Source of the DNA: Aestuariimicrobium soli
Lineage (GTDB): Bacteria > Actinomycetota > Actinomycetes > Propionibacteriales > Propionibacteriaceae
Assembly: GCF_051192575.1 (NCBI RefSeq)
Contig: NZ_JBPJSQ010000006.1
Coordinates: 62,001-126,000, forward strand
Direction of reading: 5' to 3'
Length of the DNA: 64,000 nt
Shown: positions 33,664-44,500 of the stretch, piece by piece
Position numbering within the stretch: position 1 is the stretch's first letter
Layout: every line of letters starts with the position of its first letter
Position numbers and translations under genes: made by a program
Notes under the pieces: model-generated
What the model was told of the DNA's origin: nothing
Database searches by the model: none
Seen by the model: only the letters and a program-made list of their open reading frames with translations

Positions 33664-36198
33664 TCATCGGTAGCTCCGGAAGGAGCGCGTGGACAATCGC
33701 GAGCGCACCCAGCGCCACCACGACACCGACCGCCGCACACCCTTCTCGGCCTCGCCCATGGTGCGCCAGAAGTCGGTGGCCTGCTCCTCGTCGACCCGGT
33801 CGGGGCTGAACACCACCGCGTCGGCCCGCTTGGCCAGCGCGATCGGGTCGGCCGATTCGATCAACCGGGGGAACTGCAGGGCCAACGTCTCGGCCTGCTC
33901 GGAGCGGGTCGCGGTCGGCGCGGGGCTGCGCCCGAGATCGCGCACCTTGTCGACCAGCTCCGACCACGCGCCGGCGAAGCGGTTGGCGACCACCGGGTCG
34001 TTCTTGCGGTGGAGTCGCCGCCGGGTCTTCAGCCCCAGGATGAGCACGACGGGCCCGACCAGGGTGATCGCGGGCAACCCGACGACGGCCGCCACGGTGC
34101 CGACGCGACGCCAGTCGATGGGGGTCTCGTCCGCCGGGGGCTTGGCCTCATCGACCTCGAGGTTGTTGTCGCCGGGGGGAGCCTTCGGCTTCTTGGGCAC
34201 CGGCGGGGGGTTGTCGACGTGGGGTCGCGGACGAGGCGGGGTCTGCTCGTCCACCTTCTTCAGCACCCGGTCGTGGTCGGGGGTCGGATTGAACGCCACC
34301 CACCCCAGACCTGAGAGTTGCACCTCGGTCCAGGCGCGCACGTCCTGCCCGCGCACGTCGCCGGAGCCACCCTCGGGAGCCTTGAAGCCGTAGACCACGC
34401 GGGCCGGCACCCCGAGCTGGCGAGCCATCAGGGCCATCGCGACGGCGTACTGCTCCTCGTCGCCGATCATCTGCTCGGGATTGGTGAGCAAGACCTGCAT
34501 GCGGTCATAGCTGTGACCCGACAGGGAGCGCACCTCGTTCTCCTGCCCATTGCTGAACCACCCCTGCTGCAACGCCTGCTCGAGCTTGAGCATGGCGTCG
34601 CCGCGACTGACCGACCCGGCGGTCCACCTCAGGGCGAGGTCCTTGATGGTGTCGGGCAGCCCTGCGGGAATCGGCAGGCTCGCGTCGCCGGCCCCGGCGG
34701 CGGCGATCCGATCGTCCGAGGGACGCTGCGGCACCACCCCGGTGATCGTGTAGCTGTCGCCCTGCTGCAGGCCGGCGGTGGTCAGACCGGTGCCCGACGT
34801 GCGGTTGTAGTGGAAGGTGTCGCTGAGCGCGACCCCGCGGGCCCCGCCGAACCGCACCGCGGTGGTCTGGCCGACGGTGGGCACCCACGGGTTGCGGTAG
34901 GCACCGATGGTGACCTCGGCCTCGACCTCCTGGCCCGGGGTCGGGTCGACGATGCGCGCCCCCACCCGGGTGAAACGACCACCCTGCGAGCCCTCGTCGT
35001 CGGCATTGCTGACGTTGTAGGTCAGCCCGTCGTAGGTGTCCATCGTGGCCACCCTGATCGAGGAGTCCTTCGGCAGACCCTGTACCGTGAACAGCACGGT
35101 GGTCTTGTTCATGGTGATCTGGCCACGGAACTGCTGCAGCGGTGAGGCGTAGCGGTTGATCTGCAACGGCGGCTGCACCCCCTGCCGGGCGATCGTGCGC
35201 GCGTGCGTGGGGGTGAGCGCCTCGGCCGCCGCCCAGGTGGCGCCGCCCGCCACGGCGAGCACGGTGGCGCCGACCAGCGGTGCGAGCCAAGCCGTGCGCC
35301 GGCGCTGGCTGACCAGCGTCTCGCGAATCATCCGACGGCGAGTGCTCGTCCACACCACCACCACCATCACGGCGGCCAAGCCGGTCCACACCGGCCAGCG
35401 CGTCACCGAGGTGCCCAGCCCCCAGGTCACCAGCAGGGCGAGGCCCATCGGCACCCACGCCAACGTCGGACGACGCGACCGCAGGCTGATCGACAGGCCG
35501 GCGGCGGCCGCCACCATCGCCACCAGCAGCGGCACCGTCAGCAGGTTGAACGTCTCGCCGATCGGGGGCTCCAGGGTGAGGATCGCCTTGGGCGCCGTCA
35601 CCGGACCGGTCGCCAGACCGGTGAGCGTGCGCAGGGTCGGCACCACCCGGCCGAGGGCGGACGAGGGCATGGCCAGCAGGCCGCCCAGACCGAACCAGCC
35701 GACCAGTCCCGCGGCCAGCACACCGGCCGTGTTCCAACGGAACCGCCACCCGAGGGCCGCCACCAGCAGCCCCAGCGCGGAACCGCCCAGCACCGTGACG
35801 GCCACCCATCCCCACCCGAAGGTGGGGAGCCAGCCGACCAGCAGCAGCCCCGCGAGCATCATCAGCACGACCACGTCGAGGGCCAGCCACAGCCGGCGCC
35901 CGGGACCGCGCACCCGCTCGAACGGCACCCGGGCGTCGATGCGAGCCCGCGCGCGGCTGGTGAGGCGGCGTGGAGTCCGCCCGGTGTCGGCGCGCCCGCG
36001 GGTGGCCATCCGGCTCGGCCCCGCCGGCGAGTTGGTCGTGGACCGGGATGCGGCGTCGGACCCGGTTTCCGGGGCGATGCCGCGACGGCCCGTGCGTGAG
36101 TCGCGCCCCCGGGTGGCCGGCGCCTCGACACCCCGGCGTGGGCGAACGCGGGTCTCGTCCGACGGGGGCAGACCGGGATCGGTCGAGAAATCACTCAT
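33664..36198 (-). CDS. TgpA-like transglutaminase-fold membrane protein, catalytic residues replaced
   Basis: 844 aa from ATG 36198, which overlaps the DUF58 stop by 4 bp. A basic N-terminal tail (about 1-85) is followed by six or seven membrane helices to about 305, an extracytoplasmic region, a transglutaminase-core fold (about 570-655), a Pro-rich stalk, one more helix (about 710-735) and a cytoplasmic tail. The core reads IGDEEQYAVAMALMARQLGVPARVVYGF (split), VRAWTEVQLSGLGWVAFNPTP. Where active enzymes have Cys, His and Asp, it has Glu (GDEEQ), Arg (VRAW) and Asn (AFNPTP). Architecture matches TgpA/TgpF proteins that accompany MoxR and DUF58, but it is probably a pseudoenzyme. Confidence 0.85.
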   Translation of the reverse strand: MSDFSTDPGLPPSDETRVRPRRGVEAPATRGRDSRTGRRGIAPETGSDAASRSTTNSPAGPSRMATRGRADTGRTPRRLTSRARARIDARVPFERVRGPGRRLWLALDVVVLMMLAGLLLVGWLPTFGWGWVAVTVLGGSALGLLVAALGWRFRWNTAGVLAAGLVGWFGLGGLLAMPSSALGRVVPTLRTLTGLATGPVTAPKAILTLEPPIGETFNLLTVPLLVAMVAAAAGLSISLRSRRPTLAWVPMGLALLVTWGLGTSVTRWPVWTGLAAVMVVVVWTSTRRRMIRETLVSQRRRTAWLAPLVGATVLAVAGGATWAAAEALTPTHARTIARQGVQPPLQINRYASPLQQFRGQITMNKTTVLFTVQGLPKDSSIRVATMDTYDGLTYNVSNADDEGSQGGRFTRVGARIVDPTPGQEVEAEVTIGAYRNPWVPTVGQTTAVRFGGARGVALSDTFHYNRTSGTGLTTAGLQQGDSYTITGVVPQRPSDDRIAAAGAGDASLPIPAGLPDTIKDLALRWTAGSVSRGDAMLKLEQALQQGWFSNGQENEVRSLSGHSYDRMQVLLTNPEQMIGDEEQYAVAMALMARQLGVPARVVYGFKAPEGGSGDVRGQDVRAWTEVQLSGLGWVAFNPTPDHDRVLKKVDEQTPPRPRPHVDNPPPVPKKPKAPPGDNNLEVDEAKPPADETPIDWRRVGTVAAVVGLPAITLVGPVVLILGLKTRRRLHRKNDPVVANRFAGAWSELVDKVRDLGRSPAPTATRSEQAETLALQFPRLIESADPIALAKRADAVVFSPDRVDEEQATDFWRTMGEAEKGVRRSVSWWRWVRSRLSTRSFRSYR

Positions 36199-37466
36199 GC
36201 CATCGCCCTCCGCATCGCCCGCGGCAGGTTCGCCAGGTCGTCCACCCGCATCACGGTCGTGTTGGCGACGGTGCGCACCGACAGGTCGGAGTCGGGCTGG
36301 GCGGCGACGGCGATCACCTTGGTGTCGACGTCGAAGGCGCGCACCGCCCGCCGCAGTCGCTCCAGCGACTGGCCGGAGCCGGTGACCAGCACCACGATCG
36401 AGGCACCCGGTTCGCGGTCGTTGACGGCGCGGACGAGGGCGAGCACTCCCCCGCGCGTGCCCTGCTCGACGCGGGCCAGCTCGTCCAACACCCGCAGGGC
36501 ACTGACGGCGGGCAGCGTCTCGGTCTGGGTCATGACGGCCAACGGATTGTCCTCGCGCACGCACTGCAGCGCGACCGAACCGACCACGCTGACCGCCAAC
36601 TCGAACTCCTCCTCGGAGAGGTAGCTCTCACGGCTGACGTCGAGGGCGACCGCGACGCGCGACTGACGGCTCTCCTCGAACTGACGCACCATCAGCTGAC
36701 CGGTGCGCGCCGACGACCGCCAGTGGATGTGCCGGCGGTCGTCACCGGGAACGTACTCGCGCAGGGCGTGGAAGCTCATGTCGGAGTTGGTCAGCTGCGT
36801 CGAGGCGTGCCCCTCGAGGTCGTGCACGAAGCCGGTGTGGCGACCCGGCAGGTCGACGGTGAGCGGGTGCACGAACAGTTCGGTCATCTGCGTCCACGTC
36901 GTCGACCGCCCCGACAGGGCGAACGGATCGCCCTGCACCGACTGCACCGGACCCAGCTCGATCACCCCACGACGGTCGGTGGGCACCACGAAGTCCTCGC
37001 TGTGCGACGACCCCGACCCCAGCGACGGCACCGAGAAACTGGCCATCTGCTCGCCGACGGGCAGGTCGAGCCGCGAGCCGAAGCTGCGCCGCCCGGCCTC
37101 GTTGCGCACGGCCAGGGCACCCTCGGCGGTCTCGCCGACGCGCACCCGGTTCGACTCCAGCGTGAGCCGCACGGCGTACCGCGGCCGTCCCAGGGTGAAC
37201 AGGAGCGCCACCAAGACGAGCACCATCACCATCAGCGCCATCACCAGCAACTCGTGCCAGTGCAGCAGCCATCCGAGAAGACCGGCCACCAGCACCACCA
37301 GCAGGGCGGTCCACCCGGCAGCCGTCAGCCCGCTGACCTGACCGATGCGGCGCAGCACTCCCCGGGCGCCGTCGAGTGTCGGCGGCTCGACGGCCTGGGG
37401 AAGCTGCCACCCACCGGTCGCCGGGGCAACCGGCGGCACGGTGGGGGGAATCGCGGTCTGGGTCAT
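36195..37466 (-). CDS. DUF58 domain protein
   Basis: 423 aa. Two membrane helices near residues 45-85 (AAGWTALLVVLVAGLLGWLL; LLVMALMVMVLVLVALLF) are followed by a soluble region. The DUF58 signature is DRRHIHWRSSARTGQLMVRQFEE (about 240-265), leading into a von Willebrand A-like fold (VAVALDVSRE). DUF58 proteins partner with MoxR AAA+ ATPases, which probably remodel them or insert cofactors; the exact job in actinobacteria is unknown. It starts 20 bp after moxR, and its stop overlaps the TgpA-like start by 4 bp, so the three are translationally linked. Confidence 0.9.
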   Translation of the reverse strand: MTQTAIPPTVPPVAPATGGWQLPQAVEPPTLDGARGVLRRIGQVSGLTAAGWTALLVVLVAGLLGWLLHWHELLVMALMVMVLVLVALLFTLGRPRYAVRLTLESNRVRVGETAEGALAVRNEAGRRSFGSRLDLPVGEQMASFSVPSLGSGSSHSEDFVVPTDRRGVIELGPVQSVQGDPFALSGRSTTWTQMTELFVHPLTVDLPGRHTGFVHDLEGHASTQLTNSDMSFHALREYVPGDDRRHIHWRSSARTGQLMVRQFEESRQSRVAVALDVSRESYLSEEEFELAVSVVGSVALQCVREDNPLAVMTQTETLPAVSALRVLDELARVEQGTRGGVLALVRAVNDREPGASIVVLVTGSGQSLERLRRAVRAFDVDTKVIAVAAQPDSDLSVRTVANTTVMRVDDLANLPRAMRRAMA

Positions 37467-37486
37467 GGGGGGTCGACGAACCGTTC

Positions 37487-38458
37487 TCAGGCCGAGGCGC
37501 GCTCGGTCGGGGGCTGCACGGTGCCGATCACGCGGGCCATCACATCGGCCTCGGTGACACCGTTGAACTCACTCTCGGGGTCGAGGATGATGCGGTGGCT
37601 CAGGCAGGGCACCGCGAGCATCTTGACGTCGTCCGGCACCACGAAGTGGCGCCCCTGCGAAGCGGCCCACACCCGCGAGGTGCGCACCAGGGCCAGCGCC
37701 CCGCGGATCGAGACGCCCAACCGCACGTCGTCGGTGGTGCGGGTCTCCTCGACCAACCGAGCGATGTAGTCGAGCACCGTCGGTTCGATGTGCACGGCCG
37801 AGGCCAACTGGCTCATCTCGGCGACCGCCTGCGAGGTGATCACAGCCGCCAACGCCGCCGACCGCGGCCGGGTGCCGCCGGTGGACAGGATGCGCAGGGT
37901 GCCCTCGCGATCGGGGTAGCCCAGCGTCGTCTTCATCAGGAATCGGTCGAGCTGCGCCTCGGGCAGGCGGTACGTGCCGGCCTGCTCAATGGGGTTCTGG
38001 GTGGCGATCACCATGAAGGGGCTGCCGGCGGAGTACGTCTTGCCGTCGACGGTGACCCGGCTCTCCTCCATCACCTCGAGCAACGCCGACTGGGTCTTCG
38101 GCGAGGCGCGGTTGATCTCGTCCGCCAGCACGACCGAGGCGAAGATCGGGCCCTGGTGGAACTCGAACTGGCCCGACTTCTGGTCGTAGATGGTGACGCC
38201 GGTGACGTCGGAGGGCAGCAGGTCTGGGGTGAACTGGATGCGGCTCGACGTGCCCTCCACCGACTGGGCCAGGGCGCGCGCGAGCGTCGTCTTGCCGGTT
38301 CCCGGGTAGTCCTCCAGCAGCAGGTGTCCCTCGGCCACCATGCAGGTGACCGCCAGCCGGATCGCCTCGGTCTTGCCGATGATGACCCGCTCGACGTTGC
38401 GGACGACGTTGCCGAAGGTCTCGGAGAACCAGCTGACCTGGTCGGGGGTGATGGCCAT
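37487..38458 (-). CDS. MoxR-family AAA+ ATPase
   Basis: 323 aa cytoplasmic AAA+ ATPase. Walker A is LEDYPGTGKTTLARALAQS, Walker B is VVLADEINRASPKTQSALLEVMEE (split), sensor 1 is FMVIATQNPIEQAGTYRLPEAQLDRF (split), and the C-terminal lid has LGVSIRGALALVRTSRVWA. MoxR ATPases act as chaperones for VWA/DUF58 partners; here it precedes DUF58 by 20 bp. It lies 48 bp after the giant Ig/FN3 gene, within the same operon. Substrate in this system unknown. Confidence 0.94.
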   Translation of the reverse strand: MAITPDQVSWFSETFGNVVRNVERVIIGKTEAIRLAVTCMVAEGHLLLEDYPGTGKTTLARALAQSVEGTSSRIQFTPDLLPSDVTGVTIYDQKSGQFEFHQGPIFASVVLADEINRASPKTQSALLEVMEESRVTVDGKTYSAGSPFMVIATQNPIEQAGTYRLPEAQLDRFLMKTTLGYPDREGTLRILSTGGTRPRSAALAAVITSQAVAEMSQLASAVHIEPTVLDYIARLVEETRTTDDVRLGVSIRGALALVRTSRVWAASQGRHFVVPDDVKMLAVPCLSHRIILDPESEFNGVTEADVMARVIGTVQPPTERASA

Positions 38459-38506
38459 GGGTGTCCTTGGTGGTGTGGGTGGGTTCGGGGGTGGTGGTCG
38501 GGCGTC

Positions 38507-41500
38507 TCAGCCGCCGGTGACGACGGCGGTGACCGGGAACAGTTCGCCGCCGTTGCTGCAGCTGATCCTGAACGAGCCGGGGTCGGGGGGCGGGGTCTGG
38601 CCGGGCGGAACGTCCATGGCGAAGTCGGCGTAGGAGTTGTTGTCGATGTTCTTGATCCCCTTGTAGCCGCCGCTCACCGTGCAGTTGGCGCCGCTGGCCT
38701 GGCTCCATCCCGAGACGCTGACGCGCAGCTTGCCGTCGAGTTCACGCCACACGATCGGCGGGGTGATCGATGCCGTGGTCGACACCGAGGTGCCCTGCAC
38801 CGCGGCCGTCACGTTGCCGGGCACGTTGCCCAGCTCCTTGGCGTAGGCCACCTCGTCGGCCCCCTGGCTGCCCGGATTGGTGACGCCGGTGACACTGACC
38901 TTGAGGTCGTCCAGGGGGTTGCCGTTGGAGTAGCGCCCCGTCGAGTCGGAGAAGTCACTGGGCAGCGAGACGTCGACCCGCATGGTGGGCCGGTTGTTCT
39001 TGCCCTGGATCACGCCGTGGGGGACGACCACCGGCGCCAGCGGGGCGCCGTGCGTCCGGGTGCCGTTGGTGTAGCCGACCTGCGTGGAGTCCTTCCCCCC
39101 CGACGAGGCCGAGACGGCGACGTCGTAGAGCGGGCCGTTCTCGGGCACCGGGATCACGCCCTGCACCTTGCCGTTGACGACGGGCAGGTCGAAGGTGCGC
39201 ACGTCGCGGTCGCGGCTGCGGTCACGCACCGTGCCGAACACCCGGTCGATCGCCCGTCCGTTCGCCTCGCCACGGTTGGGCAGCAGCAGGGTCAGGGAGC
39301 CGTCGTTGCCGACGATGTTCGCGCCCACCAATTGGTCCGGAGCGCCGTAGGGCACCACCTCGGGAGAGGGGGCACTCATCGGGCCCGGCTTCTCGTGGCG
39401 GGTCTTGCCCTGCACCGTGAAGGTGTAAGCGGTGCCGTTGTTGGCGCCCTTGAACAACAACGTGGTGCCGTCGATCGGGTCGGCGCCGCTGATCAGCTGA
39501 CCATTGGCATAGACGAGGTACTGCACGGCATCGCGGTTGGCGGGCGCCGGGATCACCGGAGCCTTCCAGCTGATCTCGACCTCGCCACCCTGCTTCTGGC
39601 CGGTGTCGCGCGCGGTGACGGCCGTCGGCGCGGGCGGCGGCCCGGTCGGGTGCTCGGTCTGCGAGGCCTCGGATTCGTCCGACCACCCCGTGGGATCACC
39701 GGCGCCGCCGTCGGCGCGACGGTTCGAGGCGGCCACGGTGAACTGGTAGTCCTTGCCGTTCTCGAGACCGTCCCAGACCAGCGAGGTGCCCTTGGTGGAC
39801 TTCGTCTGGCCGGTGCCGACCATCGTCACTCGGTACTCCACGATGGGTGAACCGCGGGTGACGCCCTTGTCCCAGCTGAGCTTCAGCGCCTGGTCGTCGA
39901 ACTCGACGCGCGGGGGGCTCATCTTCTCGGGCTTCACGTCGGGTCGCAGCGTTCCCGAGGGCCGCGAGGTGGCCGAACCCAACTCATTGGTCTGGGTCAC
40001 GGTGAACGTGTAGTCCTTGCCGTTGGTGAGCTTGGTGATGGTGCAGGTGTTGGTCGCGCACGACTGCTGCACCGATGCCCCGCCCGGCGACGTGCCGCTG
40101 ACGACGCGGGAGTCGATGGGCAGACCGTTGGCGGCACCATCGGTCCAGGTGAGCACCACCTTGCCGTCGCCCACCGACTCCCCCCGCGGGGTTCCGGGCG
40201 GGCCGGGCTTCGAGCGCACGGTGAGCCGGATGCGGCCGTCGGACTGACGGTTGGGGTCGAGGGTGCCGTCGACGACCGTGTAGCGCACGGTCATGGTGCC
40301 CACGAACCCGTCGGCGGGGTGAACCACGACCTGGTCGCCGGAGATGCGGGCGCGGCCCTCGCCGGCCTCGACCTGCGGGGTGCCGACCAGCTTCAGGTCG
40401 GTGTTGTTGACCAGGTTCGACTTGTCGTTGCTGAGCACCGCCACGGCGCGGTCCTGACCGGCGTTGGCGTCGTCCACCACGTCGGTGACGGTGGTCGGGC
40501 GGGGTCGGGTCGACCCGACGACCTGAATGGTCAGCTCCGCTCCCACGGACGAGTTGGCCGCGTCGACGACCCGGCTGCGCAGCTTGATGATCGTGCCGGG
40601 CTTGGTGGTCACGCCGGCGGTGACGTAGATCATCGAGTGGCTGGCGTCCTGACGCCAGGTGATGCCCGACCCCGAGGCGATCCGCCACTCGTCGAAGGAG
40701 AAGTCCTGACCGTTGGGGTCGACCCAGTAGCCGGAGACGTCGAGGCGCTGCTCGGGTTCGCCCTGGCCCACCTTCATCACCGGGGCGTCACCGCGCAGGC
40801 GGGGCGGCAGTTCGAGCTTGGCCTTCTTCTTGCGGTCGTTCTCGGAGAGGTTGGGGGCCGGCTTCACGGTCACCGGCACCGAGATGACCGCGCGCTTGGC
40901 GGTCTTGTCGCCGGCGGGCACCTTGTCCATCACCTCGAACACGATGGCGGCCGGGCCCTCGTACTCGATCGCCGGGGTCCAGTCGATCTTGTCGATCGAC
41001 GGGATCACCTCGCCGGTGGTCTTGAACACCCGGTCGCCCGAGGTCAGCTGCACGCGCCGCCCGTTGGTGCCCCGCACCAGATCGTTCAGGTCGATGGTGG
41101 TGCGCTGGCCCGCCACCACCTGCAGCGAGGTCTTGGGGTTCTTGAGCATGGGGACGACGTCGTTGCGGCCGGGCACGTTGATGACGGCCGTCGCGGTCGC
41201 ACCCTCGTCGTCGGTGATGGTGTAGCGCACCTGCTGGGCCTGGTCGGCCACCTTCACCCGCACCGTCTTGGCAGCCTGGTCGGCGGTCGCCTCGATGCCC
41301 TCCTGGGCGGGCACGGCCACCCGCAGTCGACTGGCGGCCCCGTCGGGGTCGTAGTCGTTCTTGAGAATGGGGGCCTCGATGTAGTCCTTGTCGATGATCG
41401 CGGTCACGTCGACCTGGTCGTCGACGGCCACCGGCCGCAGGTTGGGCGCGTTCTGGCGCACGTCGACGGTGATCGTGCCGGAGCCGTCGGCGCCGCGGGC

Positions 41501-44500
41501 GTCGGTCACGTAGTACTTGCCGGGAACCTGGCCCACCTTGGTCGGCGAGGTGAAGGTGATGGCGTTGTTGTTGACCACCTTCGTGGGAATCGCCATGTCG
41601 ATCGGTTCCCGGGCGGCGAAGCCGAAGTTGTCACCGTCGGGGTCGTAGTCGTTGCCGAGCAACAACAGGTGCACGGGTCGTCCGGGACGCACCGTGATCG
41701 AGTCATCGGTGCCAACGGGTTGGGCGTTCACGCCGACAGCGGGCGCCACCCCGACGCGTACCTCGCCGACGCCGACGGCCCCGTAGGAGTCGACGACGCT
41801 GTAACGGAACGAGTCGGTGCCCTGCGAGTTCGGGAACGCCTGATAGGTGAGGTAGTGGTCACCGACCTGGGTCACCCGCCCCAGCGTCGGTCCGCGGTCG
41901 AGCCCCAGCAGTCGCACCGGGTCGCCGTTGTTGTCGATGCCGTCGAGCGGGATCAGGATGCGGTTGGTCGTCCCCGCCAGCACCCGCGCCTCGACGGCCC
42001 GCGGTTGAGGAGCCTCGTTCTGGGCATCGGTGGAGACCACCGAGATCTCGATGGAGGCCGAATCGGTCTGCCCGTCGGAGTCGCGGATCTGGTAGGTCAG
42101 CCCGACACCGGTCGACGTGGGCGGCACCGCCACCCGGATGGTGTCACCGTCGACCCACGCTCGTCCGGCCGGCCCCTCGACGATCTTGTCGATCGTCAGC
42201 GGCAGACCGATCGGGGACGAGTCGTTGTCGAGCGGGTTGATGGTCACGATCGAACCCGCGCGGGCCTTCACCTGGTCGCGCTGGGCCTGCGGCTTCTGGC
42301 TGCCCACCAACTTGGTCGGGATCACCACGATGGTGCCGTCGGCGGTGTAGGTGCCGTCGGAGACGCGGTAAGTCAGCGTCACCGGCTTGTCGGGGGTGCG
42401 ATCGGCGGTGATGGTCAGGTACCGACGCTGCTCCATGACCACCGAGAGGTGCGGGTCGGACGAGACGGTCTGCAGCACCAGCACGTCGCCGTCGGCGTCG
42501 GAGTCGTTCAGCAGCGGGTCGACCAGGGTCGAGCCTCCCGGCGGGAGCAGCACCACGTCGCGGGCGGCGACGGGCCGCGAGTTCTGGCTGGTCGCCCCGG
42601 CCACGTCGATGCGCACCAGACCGGTGTCGAAGGGGCCGTTGCTGGCCTTGTACTGCACGTAGTAGGTGCCCTCGACGCTGGCCTTGAACCGGAACGTGTT
42701 GTCCTGGTGGTTCGGCGTCAGGGTGGCGTTCTTGGGGTCACCCTCGAGCGTGGGCTCGCGCAGCGTCAGGTTGTTGCCGATGTCGTTGGCCAACGGGTCG
42801 ACGGTCACCTCGGTGCCGACGCGGGTCGCCACCTGGTCACCGTTCGCCACGGGCGGGACGATCTTGTCCTTGACCACCTCGACCAGCATCTCCGAGACGG
42901 TCGTCTTGCCCGCCGGATTGCCGTCGGAGACGGTGAGGACGACCTTCTTCGTGCCGGTCGTCTTGCCGACGTCCTGGAAGGTGACCGTGCCGTCGGAGGT
43001 GAAGGTCACCTCGTCGTCGGCGCCGTCGACCTTGGCGTCGAGCAGGATCATGTCGTCGCCGTCGGTGTCACGCCAGTCGAGCAACGCCCGCTTGGTGGCC
43101 CGTTGCCCCGAGTTCACCTGCAGCTTCACCAGCGGGCGGAAGTGTTCCGGCAACTGGTTCGACACGCTCTGGTCGGCCGGGATCGGCTTGACGCTCGCAC
43201 GGGCCGTCGCCGTCTTACCCCGTCCGTCCGAGATCGTGTAGTTGAAGTCGACGACGTCCTTGGCACCCGCGGGAAGGGTGATCTGGATGCCGGTGCCACC
43301 CTGGATCAGCTCCAGCGAGGCGCCCTTCACCTTCGGTGGCCCGAGAATCGTCAGGATGTCGCCGTCGGGGTCGGAGTCGTTGTCGAGCAGGCGCAGCACC
43401 GTCGACCGGCCCACGCGCGCGGTCAGCCCGGGATCGTTCTTGGCGACCGGCGGGCGGTTCGGCTTCGTCCGATCGAGGTTGACGATGCGTTCGGTGTCCT
43501 CCGACTCCTTCTCGGAGGTGTCCTTGGCGGGGGCGACCCGGGTCCAGTCCTTGATCAGCTTGAGGTTCTTGTCGACCAGCCAGATGTAGCCCGAGGTGGA
43601 GTCGTTCAGCACCGTGGCACCGCGGTTGGTGAGGAAGTGCAGATCGGACGAGCCCGGCAGCTCCGGAATGGCCTGCACGGTGGCGGCGTCGTCGCCGGTG
43701 CACCGCTTCACGTAGCGATTGCCGAAGACCGCGTGCACGCAGTCACCCACCACGATCGGGGTGACCGGCGGCAGGTTCATCAGTCCCGAGAGCGACCGGA
43801 TGCCGTTCTTGGTGAGGGCGTTCAGACCGGCCCGGGTGGAGTAGATGGCCTGCGCTCCGTCGAACCCCGACAGGTCACCGGTCGGGGCGGGCAACTGGGC
43901 CGTCGACCCGGCATCGACCGCGTTGGGGCGCTCATTGCCCTCGACCCACACCTGCTGGCTGGTGCGGTCGAGCACCACGGCCACGTCGCCCACGGCGCTG
44001 AGCTGCACATCGGCGGCGGCATCCAGACGCCACGGCAGCGCCACCTTCGAGCCATCGGGTCGCACGAGTTCGGAGGTCGCGACAGACAGCCCGATCACCT
44101 TGCCCGAGACGGTGACGGTGGCCGTGCCCTGCTCGCCGACCTCGAGCTGGGCCTTGGCCTGCTGGAAGTCGGTCTCGAGCATCTGGTCGACGGTGCCGTA
44201 CCAGACGCGACCGTTGTCGGGGTTGGCCACCGCCAGCACCCGGTTGCCGTAGGTGACCGCCGAGTTGGGCGGCAGCGTGACGGGGCTGCCGATCTGGTTG
44301 CTCGCCGGGTCGTAGGCCGACAACTGGTTGGGGCTGGTTGAGCGGACGATGACCATCCGCTCGTCCTGCATCACCTGATAGTTGGCGGCACCCACGGGGG
44401 CGGCGTTGGCCAGATCGTCCGACTGCAGGTTGAGGTTGCCGACCAACGATTCGGCGGTGTTGACCGCGAAGATCGAGCCCTCGTTCAGGTGCAGGTCGCG

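Noticed and set aside
40319..44341. 1340-codon open frame on the + strand
   Set aside because: Antisense to the giant Ig/FN3 gene; low-complexity His/Arg/Gly/Asp product with no motif.
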